A DNA stretch of 64,000 nucleotides from VXNE01 sp965261535 (GTDB taxonomy: Bacteria > Pseudomonadota > Gammaproteobacteria > Pseudomonadales > Azotimanducaceae). The stretch spans positions 3,224,001-3,288,000 of the forward strand of contig OZ253469.1 of NCBI GenBank assembly GCA_965261535.1. The letters run 5' to 3'. A program made the position numbers and the translations under genes. The notes below the pieces were generated by a model that saw only the letters and a list, made by a program, of their open reading frames with translations, was not told the origin of the DNA and searched no databases. Each line of letters begins with the position of its first letter. Positions within the stretch are counted from its first letter, which is position 1. This document shows positions 23,699 through 33,999 of the stretch, one piece after another.

Positions 23699-24481
23699 TC
23701 AACGTCCGACGAAATTCCCTGGCCGACGTTCGGCCACGGCCCGGACGCCTTCCTTGTGGTCTTGTGTAGCTTGCAGCCGCGCTTGTTCGAGGTTCTCCCA
23801 GTCGGTGGCTGCCTTGACTTCCTCCGCCAGTCCCTGGCGCAAGGTCGCTCGCACCGATTGCACGGCCAGTGGCGCGTTCTCCGCTATTTCGTGGCCCAAG
23901 CGAACAGCCTCGGCGCGAAGATTGGCCTGGTCGGTGAGAATATCGGCCAAGCCCCACGCGTAGGCGGTCTCGCCGTCGATGCGTCGGCCGGTCATGAACA
24001 ACAGGTTGGCCCTCTGTTGGCCGATGACCTTCGGCAGTGTATGTGTGAGACCAAAGCCGGGGTGAAAGCCGAGCTTGACGAAGTTCGACGTGAAGCGCGC
24101 CTCGGGACAGGCGACGCGAAAATCGGCCATCACGGCGAGTCCGAAGCCGCCCCCCACCGCGGCGCCCTGAACTGCCGCGATGATGGGCTTCTTGCAGGAG
24201 AACAGGCGCACGGCGGCGGCGTACAAGGGATTGACGCCGTCCGTGAAACGAACCGGGCGGGCGGCGTTGCGCGCCGGGTCGCCGAAATTCGCGCCGGCGC
24301 AGAAATGTTTGCCCTGCGCGCATAGCACATAAGCGCGCATGTTCACGTCGGCGTCGAGCGCGTCGAGCGCGTCCGCCATGTCGTTGATGAGATTCACGTC
24401 GAAGAAATTGTTCGGGGGCCGCTGAATCTCGAGTAGCGCGATGAGTCCATCGCGTTCGACTTCTATGTCGCCGTACTTCAC
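23699..24481 (-). CDS. Enoyl-CoA hydratase/isomerase family protein
   Basis: 260 residues, typical crotonase length. The two oxyanion-hole segments are FCAGANFGDPAR and PIIAAVQGAAVGGGFGLAVMADFRVA. The second acid position of classical hydratases is near KLGFHPGFGLTHTLPKVIG, where the usual Glu is replaced (FHPGFG), so the reaction may be isomerisation or another crotonase chemistry rather than hydration. It is a single gene facing the MITE-like element, whose end lies about 24 bases past its stop. It probably serves acyl-CoA degradation with the dehydrogenases seen elsewhere in the window. Confidence 0.88.
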   Translation of the reverse strand: MKYGDIEVERDGLIALLEIQRPPNNFFDVNLINDMADALDALDADVNMRAYVLCAQGKHFCAGANFGDPARNAARPVRFTDGVNPLYAAAVRLFSCKKPIIAAVQGAAVGGGFGLAVMADFRVACPEARFTSNFVKLGFHPGFGLTHTLPKVIGQQRANLLFMTGRRIDGETAYAWGLADILTDQANLRAEAVRLGHEIAENAPLAVQSVRATLRQGLAEEVKAATDWENLEQARLQATQDHKEGVRAVAERRPGNFVGR

Positions 24482-24528
24482 TTGGCATCTCCGTTTGTTT
24501 CGCGCCCCGTGCGCGAACTGGTCATCAT

Positions 24529-25758
24529 ATGATAGATGCCATGAGCGGCCGCCTGATAACCCGTGTCATCCTGCGCAACTACAAGAGCATCGCCGCATGC
24601 GACGTTGCGCCCGCACAGCTTTCGTTCCTCGTCGGGCCGAATGGAGCGGGAAAGAGCAACTTTCTCGACGCGCTTCGTTTCGTCGCGGATTCGCTTCGGT
24701 ATTCGATTCAGCACGCGTTGCGCGACCGGGGCGGCATCGACGAGGTTCGCCGACGATCCGGAGGCCATCCCACGCACTTTGCGATTCGCGTTGATTTCGA
24801 CCTCGGCGAGTCCTCGGGAAACTACGGTTTCCTCATTGGCGCCAAACCAGGCAAGGGTTATGTCGTCGAGCGTGAAGAGTGCCTGGTGAAAGAACGTGAT
24901 GAGCGTCTTCATTTCTATGCCACAAGGCAAGGCCGCGTCGTCCGCAGTACGATCTCGTCGCCGCCGGCAGCGGCGCTTGATCGCCTCTATCTGGTCAACG
25001 TCTCGGGCTTCGACGCCTTCCGTCGGGTGTACGACGCGTTGTCCGAGATGGGCTTCTACAATTTGCGCCCCGACGAGATGCGCGCCCTGCAGCCGCCAGA
25101 CGGGGGCGAACTGTTGCGGCGCGACGGCGGCAACATCGCTGGCGTCGTGGCGGCGTTGGCGTCGGGCAGGCCGGAACTGAAACGGCGGATCGATAGCTAC
25201 CTGGCAAAGATGGTGCCGGGGATCGATGGTGTTGATCGGCGAATCGTTGGTCCCCGGGAAGCGCTTGAGTTCCGTCGAACGGTGCGCGGGGCAAGGCATT
25301 CCTGGCGTTTTTCGCCGAACAACGTGTCCGACGGCACGCTACGGGCGCTCGGCGCGCTGGTGGCCGCGTTCCAGGCGCCGGGCCAATCGGCACGGCGCCT
25401 GGTCGGTATCGAGGAGCCGGAAGCTGCCCTGCATCCGTTGGCGGCGGGGGTGCTCGTCGACGCTCTGAGGGAAGCCGCAAAAACGACGCAGGTCCTCGTG
25501 ACCAGCCACAGCGTCGAAATGCTCAATAATCCGGACATCGCGGACCCATCCATTCTCGCTGTGCGATCGGAGCAGGGAGAGAGCCGCATAGGCCCGCTGG
25601 ACCACGTGGGTCGTTCGGCGCTCCAAGGTCGCCTTTATACCGTCGGCGAACTGTTGCGCATGGATCAACTCAGTCCCGATCCGGATCGGTCCAACCTGAA
25701 TCCTCAACAACTCGATATATTCGACCAGGCGCGTCCGGCTCGCGACAACAACACCTGA
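24529..25758 (+). CDS. AAA family ATPase, RecF/SMC-like (COG4637 type)
   Basis: 409 residues (405 from ATG 24541). It is a single ABC-type ATPase domain: Walker A GPNGAGKSN after FLV, a long central insertion, signature NNVSDGTLRALG, Walker B RLVGIEEPEAALHP and H-loop TSHS. Proteins of this type often precede a small DUF4276 or TOPRIM partner and have been linked to defence or DNA repair. No such partner is present here: the next gene, 92 bases on, is a LuxR regulator. Function is therefore unknown. It is divergent from the enoyl-CoA hydratase. Confidence 0.85.
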   Translation: MIDAMSGRLITRVILRNYKSIAACDVAPAQLSFLVGPNGAGKSNFLDALRFVADSLRYSIQHALRDRGGIDEVRRRSGGHPTHFAIRVDFDLGESSGNYGFLIGAKPGKGYVVEREECLVKERDERLHFYATRQGRVVRSTISSPPAAALDRLYLVNVSGFDAFRRVYDALSEMGFYNLRPDEMRALQPPDGGELLRRDGGNIAGVVAALASGRPELKRRIDSYLAKMVPGIDGVDRRIVGPREALEFRRTVRGARHSWRFSPNNVSDGTLRALGALVAAFQAPGQSARRLVGIEEPEAALHPLAAGVLVDALREAAKTTQVLVTSHSVEMLNNPDIADPSILAVRSEQGESRIGPLDHVGRSALQGRLYTVGELLRMDQLSPDPDRSNLNPQQLDIFDQARPARDNNT

Positions 25759-25850
25759 ATCCCTTAGTGCTCGCACGGCGTCGGGTTGAGACTGCTTTGG
25801 GTCGGACACGTTCACGCGCTTTTCACTTGCGTTGAGGTAGTCTCCGCAGA

Positions 25851-28592
25851 ATGACTGTGACTCGTCAAACGTCCGCGCTGATTGCAGAACGCGGCTCCTA
25901 TCGTGTGCCGTGGCTACTGACCGCCAGAGTGACGATTCCGGAGCGGGTCGATGGTTACCTGCGCCGACCGCAACTGCTCAGCCGATGCCAACCGCTCCAC
26001 CGGCGGCTCACTGTGTTTCATGCGCCGTGCGGGTTCGGCAAGACTACTCTGCTCACCGATATCTGTCGGCGCGAAAGGGCGCGCGGCGTACTCACTGCTT
26101 GGCTCAGGCTGGACGGAGCAGATACGTTCGACGTCTCGGCCGCGTACATCGGGTATGCCCTGGAACGCGCGGGACTGGACGTCTCCGTGCTGCGTTCCGC
26201 AGTGCGCGACCACTCGGCAACAAGCGATCGACCGGAACATGCCGTGCGCGATTGGATGGGCTTGCTGATGCGAGCGATCGAGAACTATCGCATGCCGTGC
26301 CTGTTCGCACTCGACGAAGTAGAGCGTCTTGCCGACGCTGAACAGATCAGGCTGATCGACTTCCTGCTGCGCCGCGCGCCGCGCAACCTCCACTTCGCAA
26401 TGACCATGCGTAACAATCCGCCGGGGCTGGACCTCGCCACCGCAATCCTTGACCAGCGTGGCGACATCCTGCGCGCGGACGATTTGCGTTTTTCGAAACC
26501 CGAGATCGCGCTGTTCTACGGCGGCCGGCTGTCGCGGCGCGAACTTGCCGAAGTGACGGAACGCACGGAAGGGTGGCCAGCGGCCCTGCGCGTCCATCGC
26601 AACACGAGGACCGGCGTTGTGGCGTCGGGAAATGGGCGGCAGGGGCATACTTCCGGGCGTCATCGCGGCTACAGAAAGATCGCCTCGGATTTTGTCGCCA
26701 CCCGCCTGCTGCGGGATCTAAAGGATGAGGGGCGCGACTATCTGCTCGACGTTTCCCTGTTCGACTCTATCGATCTGTCGGTGATGAACGAGGTGCTGCC
26801 CGAGACGCATTCGAAGTGTGGAGCGGATACCCTTTTAATGTTGGAGGGATTGATACGGCCTGTCGATGCGTCCGCGGGGGTGTTGCGCCTGAATCCACTT
26901 GTCAGGGAGTACTGTGTCGCGCGGCGATTGCAGGAAACTCCGGTGCGTTTTCGAATGCTGCACGGCCGAATCGCAGCCGCGATGGCGCGACGCGGGCGCT
27001 TGAATTCCGCACTGCGCCACGCCTCCGACAGTGGTGACGGCGCGATGGTCGGAAGCATTCTGGAAAGTGCGGGTGGCGTGTGGCTACTGCCGGATAAAGG
27101 CATGGCACAGTTCGATGCGGCGGACCGTTTCCTGACATCGGAAGTGCTTGCCGCATTTCCGCGACTCGCGCTCGCGCGGTGTGTCGCCTTGTTCCTGAGT
27201 TCGAATGTGCAGCACGCGCTTTCGTTGTATAGACGTGTCCGGAAAGAGACCGACGACTTCTGTCGCGATAGGAACGGAGGCGATGATCGCGCGCTGCGAA
27301 GTGACAGCGTTTTTGTTCGAGCGGTGTTGGCGAGCTTTACCTGCCAGCCGTTCAGCCGGCGAGTCGTAGAGAGGATGTTGGCCGACGCGAGCGAACTGGC
27401 GGCGGACGAGAAGGTCGATCCGCTCGTACGCGGCGGTCTGTTTGCGATTCTCTCGGTTTGTGACTACCAGCGCGCGAGGTTTGAGTCTTGTCAGCTTTTG
27501 GGGATCAGGGCGAAGGAGTGCTTCGCCTTGGCGGATACCCGCTACGGTATGGGATTTATCGATTTCCAGCATGCCCTCGTCGCCATGGCCGAGGGCCGCG
27601 TTCGTGAAGCGATGGTTGGCTTGACGCGTGTCGTGCCGACGGCGATTTCGGCGGTGTTTGTCGCGGAACTCAAGCTTGAAAGGAACAGGTTGAAGTCTTC
27701 GGGACGCCGGTTGCGAAATCTCCACACGCAGCTTCGCAGCACCGGGGGGTGGTTCGATGTCCATGCCGCCGCCCTCGGCGTTGTCGCGGAGCTGGTGTGC
27801 GAGAAGAACGGGACCGAACGCGCATTGCAGGTCGTGGAGGAGTCGCTGGACTATGCCGCCACGGAAGACTTACCAAGCTTGGTGCGGTACCTGTCGGCTC
27901 TGCGCGTTTCGTACCTGGTCGCCGATGGACGCGATGCCGAGGCGAGCACAGCCTGGCAAGAGGCACGGTTGCCTGATGACGAGTATGAGTTGGTCGACCT
28001 GGATGCGCAAACCTGGCGAGAGATGGAATCGCTTTGCTGCGCGCGTATTCAACTGCTCGCGGCGCGGAGTGAATTTGAAGCTGCGCGCCGCCTAGCGGAA
28101 AAGTTGCGAGAAGCGACGCGGGAGCGGGGAATGATGCGAACGCTAATGCGTTGCACCGCGCTGTGGATGAGTGTGGAGTACCGAGCCGGGAACATGAATG
28201 CCGCCGCGTCGCGGCTGCTTGAGTTTCTTCATTTGCTGCGCGTCACGGACTATCCGAGGCCGCTGGTGCGCGAACGGGAAATAGGTACCGAAGTGCTGAG
28301 GCGCGTGTTAGGTACGGCGCTCAAGCCCGAGCTTCGAGCATCTGCCGAGTCCATGCTTGGGCAATTGGGTGCCGTGGATACTCCTTCGCACCAACGCCCC
28401 ATATGCACCGCGCGTGAGATAGAGGTGCTGGAGCGCGTGGAACAAGGTCTGCGGGACAAGCAGATCGCCCGCCATCTCGGCCTCACTGAACACGGCGTGC
28501 GGTACCACCTCAAGAACATATTTCGCAAGATGGGCGCCACTAGCCGAATGGATGCGGTACGGCGCGCCCGAGCTTTGGGTCTTGTTCCGTAA
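25851..28592 (+). CDS. MalT-like LuxR family ATPase regulator (first of tandem pair)
   Basis: 913 residues. The N-terminus is a STAND/MalT-type NTPase: FHAPCGFGKTTLL (about 57-69, Walker A), CLFALDEVERLAD (Walker B) and TERTEGWPAALRVHR, the conserved WPA segment. Then comes a long TPR-like helical region, and a C-terminal LuxR helix-turn-helix (TAREIEVLERVEQGLRDKQI, then ARHLGLTEHGVRYHLKNIF). Such regulators bind an inducer and ATP, oligomerise and activate transcription. The second regulator follows after 12 bases and is a clear paralogue. The downstream exported proteins and porin are the likely targets (inference). Confidence 0.88.
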   Translation: MTVTRQTSALIAERGSYRVPWLLTARVTIPERVDGYLRRPQLLSRCQPLHRRLTVFHAPCGFGKTTLLTDICRRERARGVLTAWLRLDGADTFDVSAAYIGYALERAGLDVSVLRSAVRDHSATSDRPEHAVRDWMGLLMRAIENYRMPCLFALDEVERLADAEQIRLIDFLLRRAPRNLHFAMTMRNNPPGLDLATAILDQRGDILRADDLRFSKPEIALFYGGRLSRRELAEVTERTEGWPAALRVHRNTRTGVVASGNGRQGHTSGRHRGYRKIASDFVATRLLRDLKDEGRDYLLDVSLFDSIDLSVMNEVLPETHSKCGADTLLMLEGLIRPVDASAGVLRLNPLVREYCVARRLQETPVRFRMLHGRIAAAMARRGRLNSALRHASDSGDGAMVGSILESAGGVWLLPDKGMAQFDAADRFLTSEVLAAFPRLALARCVALFLSSNVQHALSLYRRVRKETDDFCRDRNGGDDRALRSDSVFVRAVLASFTCQPFSRRVVERMLADASELAADEKVDPLVRGGLFAILSVCDYQRARFESCQLLGIRAKECFALADTRYGMGFIDFQHALVAMAEGRVREAMVGLTRVVPTAISAVFVAELKLERNRLKSSGRRLRNLHTQLRSTGGWFDVHAAALGVVAELVCEKNGTERALQVVEESLDYAATEDLPSLVRYLSALRVSYLVADGRDAEASTAWQEARLPDDEYELVDLDAQTWREMESLCCARIQLLAARSEFEAARRLAEKLREATRERGMMRTLMRCTALWMSVEYRAGNMNAAASRLLEFLHLLRVTDYPRPLVREREIGTEVLRRVLGTALKPELRASAESMLGQLGAVDTPSHQRPICTAREIEVLERVEQGLRDKQIARHLGLTEHGVRYHLKNIFRKMGATSRMDAVRRARALGLVP

Positions 28593-28604
28593 GACGCTGG
28601 AACC

Positions 28605-31357
28605 ATGGATCAAGACAACACCGGCACGGCCGAAGGCTCTACCATGTCGAGGGCTGTCCCTTGGCTGTTGGGCGCCAAGGTGGCGGTGCCAGCGCGCGTC
28701 GATGCGTACTTCGATCGGTCCCAACCGTTCGAGTGGAGCGATGCGGGCTCCGGAATCGTTGTGGTGCAGGCACCAGGCGGCTTCGGCAAGACGACGCTGC
28801 TTGCGGAGATATGCCGCGGCGAGCGTGAGCGCGGCGTGCTCGCCGCGTGGCTCACGCTGGACGAAGACGATACAGCCGAGGGCGTCGGCGCGTATCTCGC
28901 ATACGCCTTCGAACGCGCGGGGCTTGACATGCCAGCCGCGAGCAATGCATTTGAACATTCCATGGGGCTGGTTGCGCGAAGCATCGAGGCCCATGCGGGA
29001 CCCTGCCTGCTTGTCCTTGACGAGGTTGAGCGGGTCGCGAACGGTGCCGTTGCGGCTGTCGATTCCTTCTTGCGCCATCTCCCCGGCAACCTCCGAGTTG
29101 CGATAGGAATGCGGGAAAACCCGGGTCTCGACCTGGCGTGGGTCACGCTGAATGGGCGAGGCGTCGTCCTGACAGCCGACCAGTTGCGCTTCTCCAGACA
29201 GGAGATCATCGATTTCTTTGGCGGGGAACTGTCGCGACGTGAACTGGCCGACGTCACTGCGCGCACGGAAGGATGGCCTGTCGCCCTGCGTCTCTATCGC
29301 ACCATGAAGGCGGACGAAGCAAGCTCTCCTGGCGCCGGCGGATGGGCCGCGCGCGGCCTTGCGGGAGACGAGGGGATCGCGGCGAACTGGCTCGGCGCGC
29401 GGCTGTTGCGCAATGTGGCGGGTGAAGAGCGCGAGTTCCTGCTCGACATCGCCCTGTTTGACTGGATCGAAATCGCGCTGGTGGACGAGGTTCTGGGCAG
29501 GGACGACTCGAGGCCCAGGACGGACGGTCGGATGTCGCTGCAAGGACTCATCCAGCCGATGGGAGGCGACGGCGAGACACTGCGCCTGCATCCGCTGCTC
29601 AGGGACTACTGCGCGGCTCAGCTACAGCGCGAAGACCCCCAACGGTACCGGCGGCTCCACCGCGAGATCGCCATCGCAATGGAAGGCCACGGCCACCTGC
29701 TTCCCGCGATGCGCCATGCCAGCGCCGCTGGCGATTCTGGCTTGGTGGGCGACATTCTGGAACGGGCGGGCGGGTTGAGACTGTGGCTGCGCGAAGGCAT
29801 GGCGCGACTGGGCGCGGCGGACCGGTTCCTGACGCCGAATGTGCTTGCGCGTCATCCCCGGCTGGCGCTGCTTCGCTGCAGGATTCTCACGAAGAACGCC
29901 AGGTTGGCCCAGGCGCGCAAGCTGTACGAAAGCGTCAGGGCCGAGACGCATGACTTCGCGCAGGATCCGAACGGCGACTCGAACCTCGCCCTGCGCGTGG
30001 ATGCCGTCGTCGTCAAGGCGCAGCTGGCCGGTTATGGCTGCATGCCGACTACGAACGAGTTGATCCGGGACGTCGAGGCCAGCCTGGATCTCGCGGAACG
30101 AGAAGGGGAACCGGATCCGGCGACCCTTGCCAATCACAACTTGATCCTCTTCGTCGCGCACTACCAGGTGGCGCGATTCAACCTCGCCCGCGAGTACGCC
30201 ACCGAGGCTCGTACACAATACGCGCTCTGTGGCTCGCACCACGGTGACTTGCATGTGACGTTGCAAGACGGACTGCTCGCCATGGCGCAGGGTCGTGGCG
30301 GGCAGGCCCAAAGCAGCTACGAGCGCGCGGGACGCATCGCCACGCAACACTTTCCCCGCGATGCGAGCCTGCCGCTTATTGTCAATGTCTGTTGGCGGAA
30401 CTCGATCTTGAGCGCAACCGGACGGAAGGACTTGGAGCGCGTATATCACAGATCCCGATGCCGTTACGTGATGTTGCCGTACTGCTCGACGTTCGGTCAG
30501 CGGCCCTCGAAGTGAGGGCGGAATGGAAGTTCGAGACCCACGGCGCGGAAGAGGCCCTGCGGACGGTAGAAGAATCGCGCGACTTCGCCTTGAACGAAGG
30601 GCTCGTGAGCGCGGTTCGACACCTGTCCGCTCTACGGGTCATGTATCTGATCGCGGATGAGCGGATCGACCAGGCGGCCAGGGCATGGCGCGGGGCCGGT
30701 CTACCGGAGGACTTGCCGAACCTGCTCGATCTCGATGTGCAGTCCTGGCGGGAAATGGAGGCGATCTCGTGCGCACGTATCCGGTTGCTCGCGGCGCAGG
30801 GCGAGTTCGAGGCGGCTCGCGAAGTGGCGGCCGGGCTGTGCGAGGTCGCGCGGAAACGGGGCTTGGCGCGAACGCGCATGCGGTGCCTGGCGTTGTGGAT
30901 GGGGCTGGAATACCGAGCCGGGCGCGAGAACGACGCCGCAGCGCGGTTGCTCGAGTACTTGCGCGCGTTCGGCGGTACGGACTACATCAAGCCGTTGGTG
31001 CGCGAACGCGAAGCGAGCGCCCAAGTGATGAGGACGCTGCTTGGATCGGGCTTGCAGGTAAACATCCGCGAGATCGCGAATGCCGCGCTGGAACAACTCG
31101 GCACGACAGTCGCGGACGTCCCGCAGGCGCAACACTACACCGCGCGCGAAATCGAGGTCCTGGAACATCTGGGGCGGGGCGAGCGGGACAAGGAGATCGC
31201 CCGGCGTCTCGGCATTACGGAAAACGGCGTGCGCTATCACCTGAAGAACATCTACCGGAAGCTGAATGCCACCGGCAGGGTAGATGCGGTGCGACGGCCA
31301 CGTTCGGGGGGCGTGATTCGCCCTCGTACTACCGAAACCGGTAGCGAGAACTACTAG
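28605..31357 (+). pseudogene. MalT-like LuxR family ATPase regulator (second of pair), frameshifted
   Basis: The first frame (28605 to 30515) has the NTPase: VQAPGGFGKTTLL, CLLVLDEVERVAN, TARTEGWPVALRLYR. Near 30385-30392 the paralogous sequence continues in the frame one base back as LAELDLERNRTEGLGARI, matching VAELKLERNRLKSSGRRL in the first regulator, and runs to the LuxR helix-turn-helix (TAREIEVLEHLGRGERDKEI, NGVRYHLKNIYRKL). One missing base in the AATGTCTGTTGG stretch explains it. Repaired, the protein would be about 917 residues, equal to its neighbour. Either a real loss of the DNA-binding half or a sequencing deletion. The last 15 residues differ from the paralogue. Confidence 0.85.
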
Positions 31358-31388
31358 CAGCGCTACATACCGACTGCCGATTTTTGGC

Positions 31389-32327
31389 TTGGTTGCGATC
31401 CCCGGAGTGGCGCGCGCCGCCGAGGAGAGCAATTTGTTCGAATCGTTGTTCAACTGGTCGGGCGCGGTCGCCGAGGAGGATCAAGTCAACGTAACGGCCA
31501 GTCACGTATTCCGAGCGACCAGAGACCTGATTGCGGAGATCAAAGTCTTAAGGAACGAACTTGGCGTCTACGACTACCCTGTCGAAGCTGAGCTGCAGGA
31601 AGACCGCGCGCCGGTTCATCTATACGCGAAGACGCTGGAAGTGCTATCGAAGGTGTCGCGGGTCCAGCGTCGGTTCGGCGTGACGCCGGCCGAGTTGGGG
31701 CAGATACGCATCAAGGTGATCGTTCCGGCTGACGTGCTTCGTAGCGTGAATGGCATCATCGACGACGTGCGCCGAATCAAGACGCAGATGGTGATCGAAA
31801 CGGAGATCGAGCCTGCGGAGCTTGTCGGGGGCAAAACCGCGTCGATGGTCTACAAGGACCTGGCGGAGGCTTCTTTCCTGCTCGACGGACTGCGCGGACG
31901 GCCGTTGACGCCAACCGATGTCTACGGCAGTACCGTGGCGATCCTTGACGAGATGGAGTTCATTGCCGCCAAGCTCAGGGTGCCCTTGCAGCTTGACCCG
32001 CCTGTGGTGGAAGGAACCAAGAGATCCAGGGATTCTGCCCAGCAGGTACTGCGGGCGACCTACAAGGTCGTCAACCTGCAGGCGAGGCTGGGCATGGACG
32101 CCTCGGTCGTGCCGACGGTGACGCTGGTGCGTGTCACGCCGTCGGAAGTCTACGATGCGACCAACATGCTGATGGCGGAGATGAACCGCATCAAGGTGCA
32201 CCTCGGAATCAATCTTCCGCGCGAACCTCGTCCGGACCCGAGAAACAAGACACCGGAAGATGTGTTCGCTCAGATCATGCTGATCATCCAGAATCTGAAT
32301 GTCATGGCCGAGGCCGCCTCGGCGTGA
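31389..32327 (+). CDS. Exported helical-repeat protein, copy 1 (unknown family)
   Basis: 312 residues as measured from TTG 31389. No ATG is in frame; the frame is open back to 31317 and CTG 31374 would give a better export signal (PIFGLVAIPGVARA, cleaved before AEE). The mature protein is built of about five related helices: HVFRATRDLIAEIKVLRNEL, DVLRSVNGIIDDVRRIKTQM, DVYGSTVAILDEMEFIAAKL, EVYDATNMLMAEMNRIKVHL and DVFAQIMLIIQNLNVMAEAA, each followed by a short loop, often GV plus prolines. No known domain is recognised. The paralogue at 32495 shares all five repeats but has an extra N-terminal domain, so this copy seems to have lost it. Probably periplasmic. Confidence 0.6.
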   Translation: MVAIPGVARAAEESNLFESLFNWSGAVAEEDQVNVTASHVFRATRDLIAEIKVLRNELGVYDYPVEAELQEDRAPVHLYAKTLEVLSKVSRVQRRFGVTPAELGQIRIKVIVPADVLRSVNGIIDDVRRIKTQMVIETEIEPAELVGGKTASMVYKDLAEASFLLDGLRGRPLTPTDVYGSTVAILDEMEFIAAKLRVPLQLDPPVVEGTKRSRDSAQQVLRATYKVVNLQARLGMDASVVPTVTLVRVTPSEVYDATNMLMAEMNRIKVHLGINLPREPRPDPRNKTPEDVFAQIMLIIQNLNVMAEAASA

Positions 32328-32349
32328 TGTAGGTGGCCTTTCAAGCTTG

Positions 32350-32372
32350 GCCACCACACCACACCACACCAC
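32350..32372. repeat. Short (CCACA)n tandem repeat
   Basis: About four copies of the five-base word CCACA, directly upstream of the porin remnant. It may mark the deletion join that removed the rest of the porin gene. Confidence 0.6.
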
Positions 32373-32375
32373 ATC

Positions 32376-32423
32376 GCGGACCAGCACGCATCTGACACCA
32401 CGAAGGGGTGGTTCGTCGTCACC
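32376..32423 (+). pseudogene. Remnant of a porin C-terminus
   Basis: Reads ADQHASDTTKGWFVVT, matching AREHAANTTKGWFVVT of the porin that ends at 34830. The preceding porin strands are missing. Its place directly after helical-repeat copy 1 mirrors the place of the intact porin after copy 2. Confidence 0.7.
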
Positions 32424-32494
32424 TGCCGGCTTCGATTCCGGGTTCGAACAGTTCAAGTGACCATGTCGTCCGTAATCTATTCAGGAGGGCCCCA

Positions 32495-33760
32495 ATGCGA
32501 CCAATTATCATGATGATCCTGACCCTCGGTCTCACCGCTCCCGCAGCCGCCGAATCCGGTGGCGACGGTGGTGTGCCGCATCATCAGGTCGCGGACATGC
32601 TCTACGAATTGGCCTTCGCCAATCGCAAGACCTATACCAGGGATGTGGTGTAGCGGCTCACCCTTGAGGAGTCCGTGCTCACCGCCTCGGAGCACTACAA
32701 AGCCGAGAAGGGTCTGCCCTTGCCGGCGCAAATGTTCCGTTTGGGCGCCGACGAGATCTTGAAGAACACCGATGCCTTCTGGCTCTCTCTGCGCTCACTC
32801 ACTCTGATCAACTTTGCGAGTGCTCCTCTCACGCCCGCCGAGAAGGAAGGCGATTTTTTTGACACGATTCTGGAATGGCTGAGTCCCTCCTCGGAGACCG
32901 CGCGGGAATCCGAGCACGAAGAGGCGACACCCGGCGAGGTCTCTCGGGCGGTCCAGGATCTGATCGCCGAGATTTCCGTACTGCGGGACGAGTTGGGCGT
33001 ATTCGATTACCCGCCCCAAGCGGAACTGCAGGAAGACCGCACGCCGGTCCATGTCTACGCCAAGACATTGGAGGTGCTGTCCAAGGTCATCCTGACTCAG
33101 CGCCGGTTCGGCGTTCCGGAGGCCCAAGCCCGTCAGATACCCTTCAAGGAGGTCCATTCGGGCAATGTGCTTGCGAACGTCGAGTACATCGCCGACGAGA
33201 TCACGAAGATCAAGACGCAGATGCTCATTGCGCGCGAGATCGAGTCCGCGCCTCTCGTTGGCGGCTTGTCGCCTTCGTTTGTCTACAAGAACCTGGCGGA
33301 CGCTTCCTTTTTGCTCGACGGACTCGGCGGTCGACCGCTGACGCCAAATGATGTGTACAGGAACTGCACTCATATTCTCGATGAGATGGGGCTCATCGCT
33401 ACGAAGCTTGGCGTTTCGCTCGACCTTGAGTTGCCCGAGGCGGGGGAAGAGAAGAGGCCGAAGGAAGTGGCCCAGCAGGTGTTGCGGGCCACCTACAAGG
33501 TCATCAACCTGCAGACGGCGCTGGGCATGGATGCTTCGGGCGTGCCGAGTCTGACGTTGGTACGCGTAACCCCGTCGGAGGTCTTTGACTCAACCAACAT
33601 GCTGTTGGCCGAAATGGCGCGCATCAAGTTTCATCTCGGGGTAGACGAGCGGCGCGCAGAGCGCCCCGAGCCGACCGGCAAAAGGCCGAGTGACTCATTC
33701 GCTTTGGTTCTCGGCATCATCAAGAACCTGGACGGGATGTCTGCGGCCGCCAGAAGCTGA
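32495..33760 (+). pseudogene. Exported helical-repeat protein, copy 2, with in-frame amber stop
   Basis: ATG 32495 has a strong AGGAGG site (32483-32488) and a signal peptide (RPIIMMILTLGLTAPAAAES). The frame reads to KTYTRDVV, then TAG at 32651-32653, and continues in the same frame as RLTLEESVLTASEHYKAEKG to 33760. One substitution (for example GAG or CAG to TAG) explains it; the full protein would be 422 residues. The N-terminal part (YKAEKGLPLPAQMF, FWLSLRSLTLIN) resembles Tll0287-like/DUF3365 sensor domains; this is tentative. The C-terminal 260 residues are the same five-helix repeats as copy 1 (EVFDSTNMLLAEMARIKFHL and relatives). Restarting at 32675 would give a product without signal peptide. 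Confidence 0.65.
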
Positions 33761-33999
33761 CTCGAATCAAGGCGGTAGTTGTCGCGACGCCGCGGCGCGA
33801 TGGAATCCCACAAGCGATTGCGCGAATTCATGCCGGGCATCAGCAATTAAGGTCGGGTGTTCTCATCCCCTTGGCCGGTAACGGACATCGCACGCCAGGA
33901 CGCCTGACGGTCAGCTTTCCGCGGGTGCCTCGGAGCGGTGACGCTGCGGGAAATTTATGATGCAATTGAGGTTGCCCTAGACCGGATCCGAACACGCGC
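33761..33999. other. Intergenic leader of the porin gene
   Basis: 239 bases between helical-repeat copy 2 and the porin. No gene, terminator or clear promoter boxes are seen; the last 60 bases are AT-richer (AAATTTATGATGCAATTGAG) and may hold the promoter. Confidence 0.3.

Noticed and set aside
23166..24488. Long minus-strand reading frame (440 residues) across the element and the hydratase
   Set aside because: It is the shadow of the enoyl-CoA hydratase in another frame joined to frame-cycling repeats; no family resemblance.
32440..32458. tRNA T-arm-like sequence (GGGTTCGAACAG)
   Set aside because: No matching acceptor, D- or anticodon arms in the surrounding 90 bases.
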